DNA from: Chloroflexota bacterium
GTDB lineage: Bacteria; Chloroflexota; UBA6077
Length of the DNA: 29,799 nucleotides
Assembly (NCBI GenBank): GCA_021845945.1
Contig: JAJZRD010000022.1
Span: 1 to 29,799, forward strand
Direction: 5' to 3'
Shown: positions 15,486-23,009 of the stretch, piece by piece
How positions within the stretch are numbered: the stretch's first letter is position 1
Layout: each line of letters begins with the position of its first letter
Position numbers and translations under genes: made by a program
The notes under the pieces: generated by a model
The model's input: the letters and a program-made list of their open reading frames with translations, nothing else
The model's database searches: none
What the model was told of the DNA's origin: nothing

Positions 15486-16094
15486 CTATATGTCGATTAC
15501 GCCTTCTACCTCGAACTCCACGGACTCTTCCTCGTTGGTCAGATACATGTCCCCACCGAGATGCTGGAGAGTCTTGATCTTCTTCGGATCTACGTAGTAG
15601 GGCGGAGGACCGCCTCGCTTCACCCTGACCAGCGCATCCTTGGCGAACTCTGCGTAGATCACCTCGCCAAAGAAGGTGGTATGGTCGCCGCTCACGACCT
15701 GATCGACTACCTTGCACTCCAGGTGAGCGTAGCACTCGTCGATCACATGGCCGTTCACTTCCCTGGCTGGAGAGAGAGTGAGCCCCGTTTCCTTGAACTT
15801 GTCGTACTTCTTCCCCGACTTCCGACCCATCCAGTTGATCTCTTTGGCCAGTTCGATCCCAGGGAAGTTCAGGACGAACTCTCCCGCCTCTGCAACCAGG
15901 TCGTGAGAGTAGCGCTTTGGGGAAATGGCGATAGCTACGATAAGCGGATTGTGGGAGACCGGCGTGCACCACGCCAGGGTTATGGCGTTGGGCTTGCCGT
16001 CCGCGTCCACGCACGTGACTACGACCACAGGACGCGGCAGCAGGATCACATCCAGCCCGTCCCGGACTGGAACCTTCTCGTATACTCTCTTCAC
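15486..16094 (-). CDS. Flavin reductase-like (DIM6/NTAB) FMN-binding protein
   Basis: Split-barrel flavin protein (202 aa). Family features are RPVVVVTCVDADGKPNAIT (residues 21-39), the NPLIVAIAISPKRYSHDLV strand region, EFVLNFPG and a C-terminal HLGGDMYLTNEEE. These proteins bind FMN and reduce it with NAD(P)H for a partner oxygenase, or act as flavin-dependent oxidoreductases themselves. No flavin-dependent oxygenase is in this operon, so a stand-alone redox role is more likely. GTG 16094 has GGGGAGAG just upstream and lies 27 bases after the creatininase gene, indicating co-transcription. Confidence 0.87.
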   Translation of the reverse strand: MKRVYEKVPVRDGLDVILLPRPVVVVTCVDADGKPNAITLAWCTPVSHNPLIVAIAISPKRYSHDLVAEAGEFVLNFPGIELAKEINWMGRKSGKKYDKFKETGLTLSPAREVNGHVIDECYAHLECKVVDQVVSGDHTTFFGEVIYAEFAKDALVRVKRGGPPPYYVDPKKIKTLQHLGGDMYLTNEEESVEFEVEGVIDI

Positions 16095-16121
16095 TGTTCT
16101 CTCCCCTGAACTAGCGTCCTG

Positions 16122-16916
16122 TTAGCTGAGGACTTTCGCGGTGCCATCTGGGTTGGTCGGATTGTAGGCACCCTCTCCGAAGGCCACGGTGAACTGGGAG
16201 ATCTTCTCCACCAGCGCGTCGAGGTAGGCCTGGCCCTTCTCCGGAGTGGCCGCCGCGGGGTTGCCGTACACACCGCTGTACACATCGCTATTGGGCCACT
16301 TGTTGACGATGCAGGCACCCTGATCGAAGTTGATCACCTTGCGCATCTTGTACGGAAGAACCTGATCCTTGATCCGATCCATCTTCACCAGGTCGGGATG
16401 GATCGCCAGCATCATGGCGGTTTCCATCTCGTTGGCATGGGTGCCATCCCGGAAGTTGTCGCCGATCTTGTCGCACTCTTCCTTCGCCATGAAGATGTAG
16501 GTGGCGGCAGCGATCGAGATGTCCTTGTCCTCGAATGCGTTGACCACATCGTAAGCTGCCGCCTGCATGATGATCAGGTTAGGGTTGTGCCCGTTCAGGA
16601 GGAAGATCTTTCGGAAGCCGCTCCGAACCAGGCTCGAGCATATCTCGGACAGTACTACTTTGAAGGTATCAGCAGTGAAGCTGATGGTTCCTGGGTAGGT
16701 GTGCCACAACTCCGAATAGCCGAAGTTCAACGGCGGAGCCACAAGCGCCCCAGTCTTGTCGCCGACAGCTCTGGCGATCTCGTCGGCCAGGCAAATGTCC
16801 GTCCACATCGACAGATGAGGGCCGTGCTGTTCGAAAGAACCAATGGGCACTATCACTACCGGATTCTGCTTCGCCAGTTCTCTGGCGTCCGTCCAGGTCA
16901 AGTTCCTCATCAACAT
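16122..16916 (-). CDS. Creatininase-family metal-dependent amidohydrolase
   Basis: Hydrolase of the creatininase superfamily (264 aa), which also contains mycofactocin peptidase MftE, formamide hydrolases and an inosose hydrolase. Metal-ligand motifs are present: GSFEQHGPHLSMWTD (E29, H31, H34, D40), LNGHNPN (H110) and HANEMETA (E163, E165). The second ligand motif reads NGHNPN where creatininase itself has NGHYEN, so creatinine is probably not the substrate. It likely opens a lactam or cleaves an amide in the pathway. ATG 16916 has only a weak GAGG element; the second ATG (16910) is an alternative. It leads the catabolic part of the leftward operon. Confidence 0.88.
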   Translation of the reverse strand: MLMRNLTWTDARELAKQNPVVIVPIGSFEQHGPHLSMWTDICLADEIARAVGDKTGALVAPPLNFGYSELWHTYPGTISFTADTFKVVLSEICSSLVRSGFRKIFLLNGHNPNLIIMQAAAYDVVNAFEDKDISIAAATYIFMAKEECDKIGDNFRDGTHANEMETAMMLAIHPDLVKMDRIKDQVLPYKMRKVINFDQGACIVNKWPNSDVYSGVYGNPAAATPEKGQAYLDALVEKISQFTVAFGEGAYNPTNPDGTAKVLS

Positions 16917-16920
16917 TGTC

Positions 16921-17097
16921 TTACCTCACTAGCTCCTCGATCTCTTTGACAGTACTACCAGCCAAAGCTGCGGGATCCCGTAAGACCAGAGTTGCTACAA
17001 TGGGAACCGACTGGTGGGGACGAAGGTCGGCCAGGGCCTGATCCGCGGTGTCGGCCGCACGTCCCCGGAGTTCGACATTCTGTTGTCAGCACCTCCT
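16921..17097 (-). other. Possible frameshifted small ORF or gene remnant
   Basis: Between the regulator and the creatininase gene a strong AGGAGG (17092-17097) precedes an ATG at 17078, 13 bases away, whose frame closes after 27 residues at 16995. A second frame is open from 17085 to a TAA at 16921 (55 codons, no ATG or GTG at its head). It encodes a plausible protein end: ADTADQALADLRPHQ, then VPIVATLVLRDPAAL, then STVKEIEELVR. One frameshift would join them into a peptide of about 55 residues. I do not recognise a family. It may be the C-terminal scar of a lost gene. Confidence 0.3.
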
Positions 17098-17159
17098 TTC
17101 ACCCAGCGACGGCGCAGAATCCCTCCAGCATCGGTCTACCCGCCGGCCCCATATCCACA

Positions 17160-17762
17160 CTAGAAGGATGGAGGGGAAACCGCCCAGACCGCGACCAATT
17201 CCTCGCCGCCGGTGTTCTTCCAACGATGGGGGAGACTGGAGCTAAAGTAGACGGAGTCGCCGGCCTCCAGAACGACCGTGTCGGCGCCGATGGTGTAGGT
17301 CATTTGCCCACTCAGCACGACTCCGCACTCCTCGCCATGGTGAACGAAATCGACCTCGCCGCTGTCGCCGCCTGGCGGGGCCTTGATCATTAGCAGCTCA
17401 ATGTTGCCCTTGAGGTCGGGTGTAAGCAGTTGGTAGATGACGTTGCTGCCGGAATACGTGAGTCCCTTTCTCCTGCCTCGCTTCACCACGCGAGGCGCAC
17501 TAACGACGGGAGAGAAACGGCCCTTCTCTCCATTGGGCCCATCCGCGTTAAAAAAGTCCGCCACGTGGAGTCCGAGCACGCTGGCGATCTTCTGCAGCGA
17601 TCCAACAGAGGGAAAGATGAGCCCGCGCTCCACCTGGCTAATGTAGCTGGGCGACATGGAGACCTGCTCGGCCAGGTCAACAATTCGCATCCTCCCCAGA
17701 AGCCGATACCGTCGGATCATTTCTCCGACTTTACCTATGGAGTTTCCGGAACTCTCAGCCAA
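17160..17762 (-). CDS. XRE-family regulator with C-terminal cupin sensor
   Basis: Transcription factor (200 aa) with an HTH_3 domain at about residues 12-68 (LAEQVSMSPSYISQVERGLI) and a cupin_2 domain at about 110-195 (GEVDFVHHGEECGVVLSGQM, then SSSLPHRWKNTG). PuuR and related XRE-cupin proteins sense small catabolites and repress amine or amino acid pathways. The only start after the in-frame TAG is TTG 17762, with GGTGAG about seven bases upstream. Its promoter contains a 19-bp palindrome, suggesting autorepression, and the divergent serine dehydratase genes share the region. It is probably the local controller of both the leftward AOR operon and the sda genes. Confidence 0.92.
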   Translation of the reverse strand: MAESSGNSIGKVGEMIRRYRLLGRMRIVDLAEQVSMSPSYISQVERGLIFPSVGSLQKIASVLGLHVADFFNADGPNGEKGRFSPVVSAPRVVKRGRRKGLTYSGSNVIYQLLTPDLKGNIELLMIKAPPGGDSGEVDFVHHGEECGVVLSGQMTYTIGADTVVLEAGDSVYFSSSLPHRWKNTGGEELVAVWAVSPPSF

Positions 17763-17872
17763 TTCCCACTCACCCGCTCTCTAAGGATGATGTGCATCTT
17801 CGTCGGTCCGGTTACTTCGCTCCTCGCCGCACACAGTCACCAAACGGCCCCACACGCTGCACGACTGAATCT

Positions 17873-17891
17873 ATTTCAGTTATACTGAAAT
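17873..17891. promoter_or_regulatory. 19-bp palindromic operator in the divergent promoter region
   Basis: ATTTCAG-TTATA-CTGAAAT is a perfect 7-bp inverted repeat with a 5-bp spacer. It covers the leftward -10 element and also a rightward TATACT box (17881-17886). It is the likely binding site of the adjacent XRE-cupin regulator and would allow simultaneous control of both directions. Confidence 0.65.
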
Positions 17892-17907
17892 TACACGCAG
17901 TCGTCAA
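17879..17907 (-). promoter_or_regulatory. Sigma-70 promoter of the XRE-cupin regulator and AOR operon
   Basis: On the minus strand TTGACG (17902-17907) and TATAAC (17879-17884) are separated by exactly 17 bases, each five of six to consensus. The -10 lies inside the palindrome ATTTCAG-N5-CTGAAAT. On the plus strand a TATACT box at 17881 could serve the serine dehydratase genes, but no good -35 is seen for it. Confidence 0.7.
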
Positions 17908-17953
17908 TACCCAAGTGCGGCTCTTGAGGGGATAGTCGCGAGAGGAAAAACTC

Positions 17954-18613
17954 ATGGAGTACCGCTCGATCTTCGACATCATTGGACCCATCATGATTGG
18001 CCCGTCCAGCTCTCATACTGCCGGAGCCACCCGCATCGGCCGCGCTGCCCGTTCTCTGCTGAAGGGCGAACCCACCTGGCTAGAGATCCGCCTCTACGGC
18101 TCCTTCGCCAAGACCTACAGAGGCCACGGCACTGACGTTGCCGTGGTGGGCGGCATCTTAGGCTTCAGCCCTTCTAATCCACAAATACCAAGGGCCCTGG
18201 AAATCGCTCGAGAGATCCACACAGACGTGAGAATCATGACGGACGCTTCCTACTCCGAGCACCCTAACACAGCGCGAGTTCGGCTAGGCAATCACGAGGA
18301 GGAGATCGAACTGCTCGCCGCTTCTATCGGCGGAGGCAACATCGAGATCCTTGAGCTCAATGGGTTTCAAGTGAAGCTGACCAGCAGCTCCGCCCTCATG
18401 ATCTTTCACCTGGACCGGCCTGGAGTCATCGCTGGGGTAGCCAACTTGCTCGCCAGCCGAGGCATCAACATCGCTCGAATGGCGGTGTCACGAAGGGAGA
18501 TAGGAGGGGAGGCGCTGATGATCATCGAACTGGATCAACCCATGACTGCACCAATACTCAACGAATTGGCGTTGGCACCGTTCGTATCGAGAGCCGCCCA
18601 GATGGAGTGCTAG
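17954..18613 (+). CDS. sdaAB: L-serine dehydratase, iron-sulfur-dependent, beta subunit
   Basis: Beta subunit (219 aa) of the [4Fe-4S] two-subunit L-serine dehydratase, which converts L-serine to pyruvate and ammonia. The substrate-binding loop GPSSSHTAGA lies at residues 16-25, and the C-terminal ACT domain occupies about 148-219 (IFHLDRPGVIAGVANLLASR). Length and order (beta then alpha) match the Clostridium/Bacillus type. The start ATG is preceded by GAGAGG at 8 bases. It is transcribed away from the XRE-cupin regulator and shares its palindromic control region. The ACT domain indicates allosteric amino acid sensing. Confidence 0.93.
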   Translation: MEYRSIFDIIGPIMIGPSSSHTAGATRIGRAARSLLKGEPTWLEIRLYGSFAKTYRGHGTDVAVVGGILGFSPSNPQIPRALEIAREIHTDVRIMTDASYSEHPNTARVRLGNHEEEIELLAASIGGGNIEILELNGFQVKLTSSSALMIFHLDRPGVIAGVANLLASRGINIARMAVSRREIGGEALMIIELDQPMTAPILNELALAPFVSRAAQMEC

Positions 18614-18652
18614 CGGCGCTTCTTCGAGATTCTCCGTAACAGGAGGGGAGAG

Positions 18653-19579
18653 ATGTTTCGCAGGGTATCCGAACTGGTCAAGCTGGCAGAGTCTCTGTCT
18701 GTTCCTATATCTGAAGTCATGATTCGACAGGAGTCAGAACTCTCCAGGCGGACTCGCGGGGAAGTCCTCCAACAAATGGAGCTGAACCTTGACACGATGG
18801 ACAGGGCAGCTGCCCGGGGCTTAGTTGGAGACATTCGATCGGTATCGGGGCTCACCGGCGGAGATGCCGCCAGATTAGAGAAGTACATCGGCCTGGGGTC
18901 GTTCCTATCGGGCGAGACGGTCCTGGAAGCCGTCAGTAGGGCAATAGCCACTAACGAAGTCAACGCTGCCATGGGACTCATTTGCGCGACCCCGACTGCT
19001 GGCGCCTCCGGGGTCATCCCCGGCACGTTGTTCGCTCTTAGGAACAGGCTGGCCCCTACCCGAACACAGATGCTCAACTTCCTGTTCACCGCCGGCGCGT
19101 TCGGCTTGGTGATCGCCAACAACGCGACCATCTCGGGTGCGGTCGGTGGCTGCCAGGCTGAGATCGGTTCGGCCAGCGGCATGGCAGCCGCAGCCGCCGT
19201 GGAACTGGCGGGCGGCAAGCCGCATCAATCGGCCCACGCTATGGCCCTTGCTCTCCAGACCATGCTCGGCCTAGTCTGCGACCCGGTGGCAGGACTGGTA
19301 GAGATCCCTTGCGTGGTTCGAAGCGGCATGGGCTCAGCCCACGCGCTGATAGCAGCAGACATGGCTTTGGCCGGCATTGAAAGCAGGATCCCGTGCGACG
19401 AAGTAATAGACGCAATGTTGCAGATAGGACAGGCGATGCCGGTAAGCCTACGAGAGACAGGACAAGCCGGACTCGCTAACACCCCCACTGCACGTGTTTT
19501 GGGGGCCAGGGTCTTCGGGACGCCGCTTCCGAGCAACTATCCGCCCTCAGTCCAAGAGCGCAAGGTTTCCTCCTCTTAG
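18653..19579 (+). CDS. sdaAA: L-serine dehydratase, iron-sulfur-dependent, alpha subunit
   Basis: Catalytic alpha subunit (308 aa) carrying the [4Fe-4S] cluster. Conserved cysteines are C111 (CATPTAGASG), C167 (GGCQAEIGSASGMAAA), C209 and C220 (CDPVAGLVEIPC). The start ATG has GGAGGGGAGAG directly upstream, 39 bases after the beta subunit. The cluster is oxygen-labile in this family, which fits an anaerobic lifestyle. It ends 34 bases before the convergent proline racemase-like gene with no strong terminator in between. Related enzymes can act on other beta-hydroxy amino acids, so serine is the default rather than proven substrate. Confidence 0.94.
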   Translation: MFRRVSELVKLAESLSVPISEVMIRQESELSRRTRGEVLQQMELNLDTMDRAAARGLVGDIRSVSGLTGGDAARLEKYIGLGSFLSGETVLEAVSRAIATNEVNAAMGLICATPTAGASGVIPGTLFALRNRLAPTRTQMLNFLFTAGAFGLVIANNATISGAVGGCQAEIGSASGMAAAAAVELAGGKPHQSAHAMALALQTMLGLVCDPVAGLVEIPCVVRSGMGSAHALIAADMALAGIESRIPCDEVIDAMLQIGQAMPVSLRETGQAGLANTPTARVLGARVFGTPLPSNYPPSVQERKVSSS

Positions 19580-19613
19580 AGGTTCGATCAACGCTCAGAC
19601 CAGACTAGCAGCT

Positions 19614-20621
19614 CTACCCCAGCAGGAACCCTCTGGGGAAGGGATCCTCGGGGTCCAGCACCAGGGTGTTGAAGCCGCTGATGAAGGCCCGCCCCTTGAT
19701 GGTGGGGATGACCGCCGGGTAGTCCCCGACCTTCGTCTCCCCCACCAGCTTGCCCCAGAAGAGGCTCCCGATGATGCTCTCGTGGACGAACTGCTGGTTC
19801 AGGGGCAGCCTCCCCCGGGCGTGCAACTGGGCCATGCGGGCGGAGGTACCGGTCCCGCAGGGGGAGCGGTCCAGCCCCGCCGGGCCGTAGATGACGGTGT
19901 TCTTCGCCGCCGCCTGGGGGTTCGTGGGCGGCGCCGTGAACATCACGTGGGAGACCCCCTCGATCCCGGGGTTCTCCGGGTGCACCACCCTCACCGCCGC
20001 GTTCAGCGCCAACCGGATCTTGGGACCGATCCGGATGAAGGCACCGGCGTTCTGGGACTCCACGGGGACATCGACCATCTCGGCCGGCAGGATGGCGTAG
20101 AAGTTGCCGCCGTAGGCGACGTCCGCCACGATCTTGCCGACGCCCGGCACCTGGACCTCCACGTCTCTGAGGAAGAGGAAGGAGGGCACGCTCTCGATGG
20201 TCACGCCCCGGACGCCCTGCTCCCCGACCTGCACCCGGGCCCGAACGATCCCCGCCGGGGTGTCCACGACCAGGTCGGTGACCGGCTCCCTCGCCGGGAG
20301 GATGCCGGTCTCCAGCAGCACCGTGCAGGCGGCGATGGTATCGTGGCCGCACATGGGCAGGCAGCCGCTCACCTCGATGAAGACGAGACCGATGTCGGCA
20401 CCGGGCGTCGTGGGCTGGGTGATGATGGCGCCCGACATGGCGCTGTGTCCCCTGGGCTCGTACATGAGAAGCTGGAGGATGTCGTAGGCCTGCTCCTCGA
20501 CGTACCGCTTCTTGTCGAACATGGTGTCGCCAGGGATGTAGGGGATCCCGCCGACGATGATGCGCGCCGGCTCCCCGACGGTGTGGGAATCCACGGCCGT
20601 GAAAACGCGCTTGAATCGCAC
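19614..20621 (-). CDS. Proline racemase family, Cys/Cys type (4-hydroxyproline 2-epimerase candidate)
   Basis: Cofactor-independent racemase/epimerase (335 aa) of the diaminopimelate-epimerase fold. Both general acid/base cysteines are present: C91 in MCGHDTIA and C255 in DRSPCGTGTS. In this superfamily Cys/Cys occurs in proline racemases and 4-hydroxyproline 2-epimerases, while trans-3-hydroxyproline dehydratases have Thr at the second position. GTG 20621 is chosen because GGAGG precedes it by 7 bases and similarity starts at once (FTAVDSHTVGEPARI). The open frame continues upstream only through translated repeats. It is the last gene of the DapA-DAO-racemase unit. Given the neighbours it likely interconverts trans-4-hydroxy-L-proline and cis-4-hydroxy-D-proline. 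Confidence 0.88.
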   Translation of the reverse strand: MRFKRVFTAVDSHTVGEPARIIVGGIPYIPGDTMFDKKRYVEEQAYDILQLLMYEPRGHSAMSGAIITQPTTPGADIGLVFIEVSGCLPMCGHDTIAACTVLLETGILPAREPVTDLVVDTPAGIVRARVQVGEQGVRGVTIESVPSFLFLRDVEVQVPGVGKIVADVAYGGNFYAILPAEMVDVPVESQNAGAFIRIGPKIRLALNAAVRVVHPENPGIEGVSHVMFTAPPTNPQAAAKNTVIYGPAGLDRSPCGTGTSARMAQLHARGRLPLNQQFVHESIIGSLFWGKLVGETKVGDYPAVIPTIKGRAFISGFNTLVLDPEDPFPRGFLLG

Positions 20622-20647
20622 CCTATGGCCTCCCTTGTCTGGACACG

Positions 20648-20792
20648 ACCACTCCCTCTCCCTCTGGGAGAGGGTCGGGGTGAGAAGTCCCCCTCTCCCT
20701 CTGGGAGAGGGTCGGGGTGAGGGCTGTTTGGTTGGCAACGTCTGAGCCCTCACCCGCCCTTCGGGCGGCCTCTCCCAGAGGGAGAGGCGTTA
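20648..20792. repeat. Three clustered copies of the CCCTCTCCC palindromic repeat
   Basis: Two direct copies of CCTCTCCCTCTGGGAGAGG followed by GTCGGGGTGAG (about 20653-20685 and 20689-20723) are followed by one inverted copy (20745-20788) with an extra CGCCCTTCGGGCGG hairpin. They fill the gap between the D-amino-acid-oxidase-like gene and the Cys/Cys racemase gene and could form strong RNA hairpins that uncouple the two genes. Confidence 0.8.
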
Positions 20793-20801
20793 TCACCGTC
20801 C

Positions 20802-22007
20802 TCACCGATCTGCTGTGCGGCGGCGGGGGCGGGGTTTCTTCTCCGGCGCCTCCTGATGCCGAAACCGGTCGGGGCTGAACCAGTCTGCCGGGAAGTCCAG
20901 CGGCTTTCCGGTCACCCACTGGGCGATCAGCCGCCCCGTGGCGGGGGCCAGCCCGATGCCCGCCCCCTCGTGGCCCGTGGCCACGTAGAAGCCCTCCGCC
21001 CCCGACAAGGGGCCGATCAGCGGCAGGTGATCGGGGCTGAAGGGTCGCAGGCCGGCGTAGTTCCGAATCGAGCGAAGGCCGGCCAGGGTCGGGAAGAAGC
21101 GGATGGCCCGGGCGGTGATGGCGGACGCGACCCTCAGGTCGACGCTTCGATCGTAGCCCACCAGCTCCCGACTGCTCCCCAGCAGCAGGGTGCCGCTCCT
21201 GGTGGATTCGGCCACCATCGCCACCTGGAGGGCCGCCGAGCCGCTCTCCACGGCCGAGGTGTAGGCGGCCTCCATCAGCTTCCGGCGGAACAGGTGGGGC
21301 GTCTTCTCCACCACGACGATCTGTCCCTTGCGAGGGGATACCGGCACATCCAGCCCCGCGGTGGCCGCGACCTCCCGGGTCCACACCCCCGCCGCCACCA
21401 CCACCGCGCCGGTGGGGATCCGCTCCCTTTCCGTCTCCACCGCCTCCACCCGCCCGCCGGCCCCCACCACAACTCGGCGCACCGCGCTATCGAGTCGCAC
21501 CACCAGACCATGGCGTCGTCCCCCCTCGGCCAGGGCCGCCGTGGCGTAGCGGGGCTCCACCTGCCCGTCATCGGGGAAGATGGCACCGCCGGGGATATCC
21601 TCGGCCAGGGCGGGCTCCTCGGCGTGGAGCTGCCAGGCGTCCAGCCGTTGCCCCGGCACGCCGGCCGCGGCCAGGTCGCGCACCTTGCGGTCCACCACCG
21701 CAAGGCCATCCCCCCGCTCGGCCACCATCAGGCTGCCCTTGGGATCGTACTCGAAGTCGACCTCCAGCTCCTGGGCCAACTCCCTCCACAGCCGGAAGCT
21801 GCGCTGCCCCAGGGGCAGCTCCCTGGTCAGCTCCTTGTCCCACAGCAGCAGGTTGCCCTCGCAGGCGCCGGAGCTGCCCGAGGCCAGGAAGGAGCGCTCC
21901 AGCAGCTGGACCGACAGCCCCTCCCGGGCCAGGTAGTAGCCGCAGGCGGCCCCGATGATGCCGCCGCCCACCACCACCACGTCGGGATGCCCGCCCGGAC
22001 AGATCAT
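20802..22007 (-). CDS. FAD-dependent D-amino acid oxidase/dehydrogenase family protein (HcnC/LhpB-like)
   Basis: DAO-family flavoprotein (401 aa). The Rossmann FAD motif VVVVGGGIIGAACGYYLA lies at residues 10-27, and the C-terminal FAD signature includes NYAGLRPFSPDHLPLIGP and GFYVATGHEGAGIGLAPATG. In hydroxyproline loci this type is the catalytic subunit of D-hydroxyproline dehydrogenase and works with an FAD/NAD subunit and a [2Fe-2S] subunit, both encoded at 24268-25987. It would oxidise cis-4-hydroxy-D-proline to 1-pyrroline-4-hydroxy-2-carboxylate. The ATG lies 4 bases after the DapA-like stop, so co-translation is likely. The Arg-rich tail (KKPRPRRRTADR) is unusual. A sarcosine or glycine oxidase role is the main alternative. 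Confidence 0.85.
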   Translation of the reverse strand: MICPGGHPDVVVVGGGIIGAACGYYLAREGLSVQLLERSFLASGSSGACEGNLLLWDKELTRELPLGQRSFRLWRELAQELEVDFEYDPKGSLMVAERGDGLAVVDRKVRDLAAAGVPGQRLDAWQLHAEEPALAEDIPGGAIFPDDGQVEPRYATAALAEGGRRHGLVVRLDSAVRRVVVGAGGRVEAVETERERIPTGAVVVAAGVWTREVAATAGLDVPVSPRKGQIVVVEKTPHLFRRKLMEAAYTSAVESGSAALQVAMVAESTRSGTLLLGSSRELVGYDRSVDLRVASAITARAIRFFPTLAGLRSIRNYAGLRPFSPDHLPLIGPLSGAEGFYVATGHEGAGIGLAPATGRLIAQWVTGKPLDFPADWFSPDRFRHQEAPEKKPRPRRRTADR

Positions 22008-22011
22008 CCTG

Positions 22012-22908
22012 CTACCGATCGATGGCCCCGGCGTTGACCAGCAGCCGCAGCAGCTCCTCGACCCTCTCCGGCGCCAGGGGCCGGTAGGGTGCCCGGGGGC
22101 TCCCCACGTGGAACCCGATCAGGTTGGCGCCCGCCTTGACGCTGGCGGCGTACCCCTCGGTCACCAGGAACTGGTTCACCGGCCACATCCTGGCCCACAG
22201 ATCCCGGCCTTCGTTCAACCGGCCGGCGTCGATCAGATCGAACAGCCGGGCGCACTGCCTGGGCATCACGTTGCCTGCGCCCCAAACCGCCCCCTTGCTG
22301 CCCATCGCCAGGACGGAGAAGGCGATGGTGTCCCAGCCGTTGAAGATGGTGACCTCATCGCCATACCGAAACAGCAACACCGAGAGCTGGGAGAGGTTGC
22401 CGCTGGAGTCCTTCAGGTACCGGACGTTCTCGATCTCCCGGACCAGCCGGATCATGAACTCCGTGGGGGGGTTCATGCCGGTGCCGACCGGGTTGTTGTA
22501 CACCATCATGGGGATGTGGATGGCGTCGGAGACGTCCTCGAAGTACCCAAACAGCTCCTCGAGGCTGGTGGGCTCGTAGTAGGGCTGCACCACCATGACG
22601 GCGTCGGCCCCAATGCTCTCGGCGTGCTGGGAGAGCACGATGGCTTCGGCAGTGCTGCAGGAGCCGGTGTGGGGAACCACCGGGACCCGACCCCGGGCCT
22701 GGTCCACGACGATCTCGGCTATCCGCATGCGCTCTTCCCGGGTGAGCACCGGGAACTCGCCGGTGCTGCCGCAGGGGATGAGGCCGTGGATGCCGGCCTC
22801 GACGGTCCCGTCGACCAGCTCGCGGAGACCGGCCTCGTCGATCTTGCTGCCGTCGGGGGTGAAGGGAGTGGCGAGGGCGGAAAGGATGCCTCGGAGCGGG
22901 CGTACCAT
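22012..22908 (-). CDS. DapA/N-acetylneuraminate lyase family, pyrroline-hydroxy-carboxylate deaminase candidate
   Basis: Class I aldolase-type TIM barrel (298 aa). The substrate-carboxylate loop GSTGEF (47-52), catalytic Tyr137 (MVYNNP) and Schiff-base Lys166 (VRYLKDSSG) are all present. In hydroxyproline operons this family converts 1-pyrroline-4-hydroxy-2-carboxylate to 2-oxoglutarate semialdehyde and ammonia (LhpC type). The flanking oxidase and racemase genes support that assignment over dihydrodipicolinate synthase. The start ATG is preceded by AGGAGGT six bases upstream. A consensus promoter and a perfect 26-bp palindrome lie just upstream, so this gene heads a regulated transcription unit. 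Confidence 0.85.
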   Translation of the reverse strand: MVRPLRGILSALATPFTPDGSKIDEAGLRELVDGTVEAGIHGLIPCGSTGEFPVLTREERMRIAEIVVDQARGRVPVVPHTGSCSTAEAIVLSQHAESIGADAVMVVQPYYEPTSLEELFGYFEDVSDAIHIPMMVYNNPVGTGMNPPTEFMIRLVREIENVRYLKDSSGNLSQLSVLLFRYGDEVTIFNGWDTIAFSVLAMGSKGAVWGAGNVMPRQCARLFDLIDAGRLNEGRDLWARMWPVNQFLVTEGYAASVKAGANLIGFHVGSPRAPYRPLAPERVEELLRLLVNAGAIDR

Positions 22909-22974
22909 CGGACGACCTCCTCTTCAGGCAACGGCGTGGCGCGGCCGGCTGGCGGCCGCATCTCCTCGCAGCGG

Positions 22975-23000
22975 GTGGTAGATCGTCGACGATCTACCAC
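22975..23000. promoter_or_regulatory. Perfect 26-bp palindrome, probable repressor operator
   Basis: The half-site GTGGTAGATCGTC (22975-22987) is followed by its exact reverse complement (22988-23000). It lies about 10 bases downstream of the -10 element of the leftward promoter, where a bound dimer would block elongation. The TGGTAGATC...GATCTACCA form fits a GntR/FCD-type or other dimeric regulator; none is encoded in this window. It could also form an RNA hairpin in the leader. Confidence 0.72.
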
Positions 23001-23009
23001 GATGAGGCC

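Noticed and set aside
15409..16014. N-terminal extension of the MFS transporter frame
   Set aside because: It overlaps the flavin reductase gene in another frame; transporter similarity and a ribosome binding site begin at GTG 15408.
16122..16916. Naming the gene creatininase with creatinine as substrate
   Set aside because: The second metal motif differs from creatininase and no creatine-degrading genes are nearby; only the superfamily is supported.
20622..20753. N-terminal extension of the Cys/Cys racemase frame
   Set aside because: It is only translated repeat sequence, and GTG 20621 has a proper GGAGG and starts the conserved domain.
20648..20792. Possible tandem-repeat phase or expression switch
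   Set aside because: The copies belong to the dispersed palindromic family seen throughout the window and are not a short homogeneous tandem tract.
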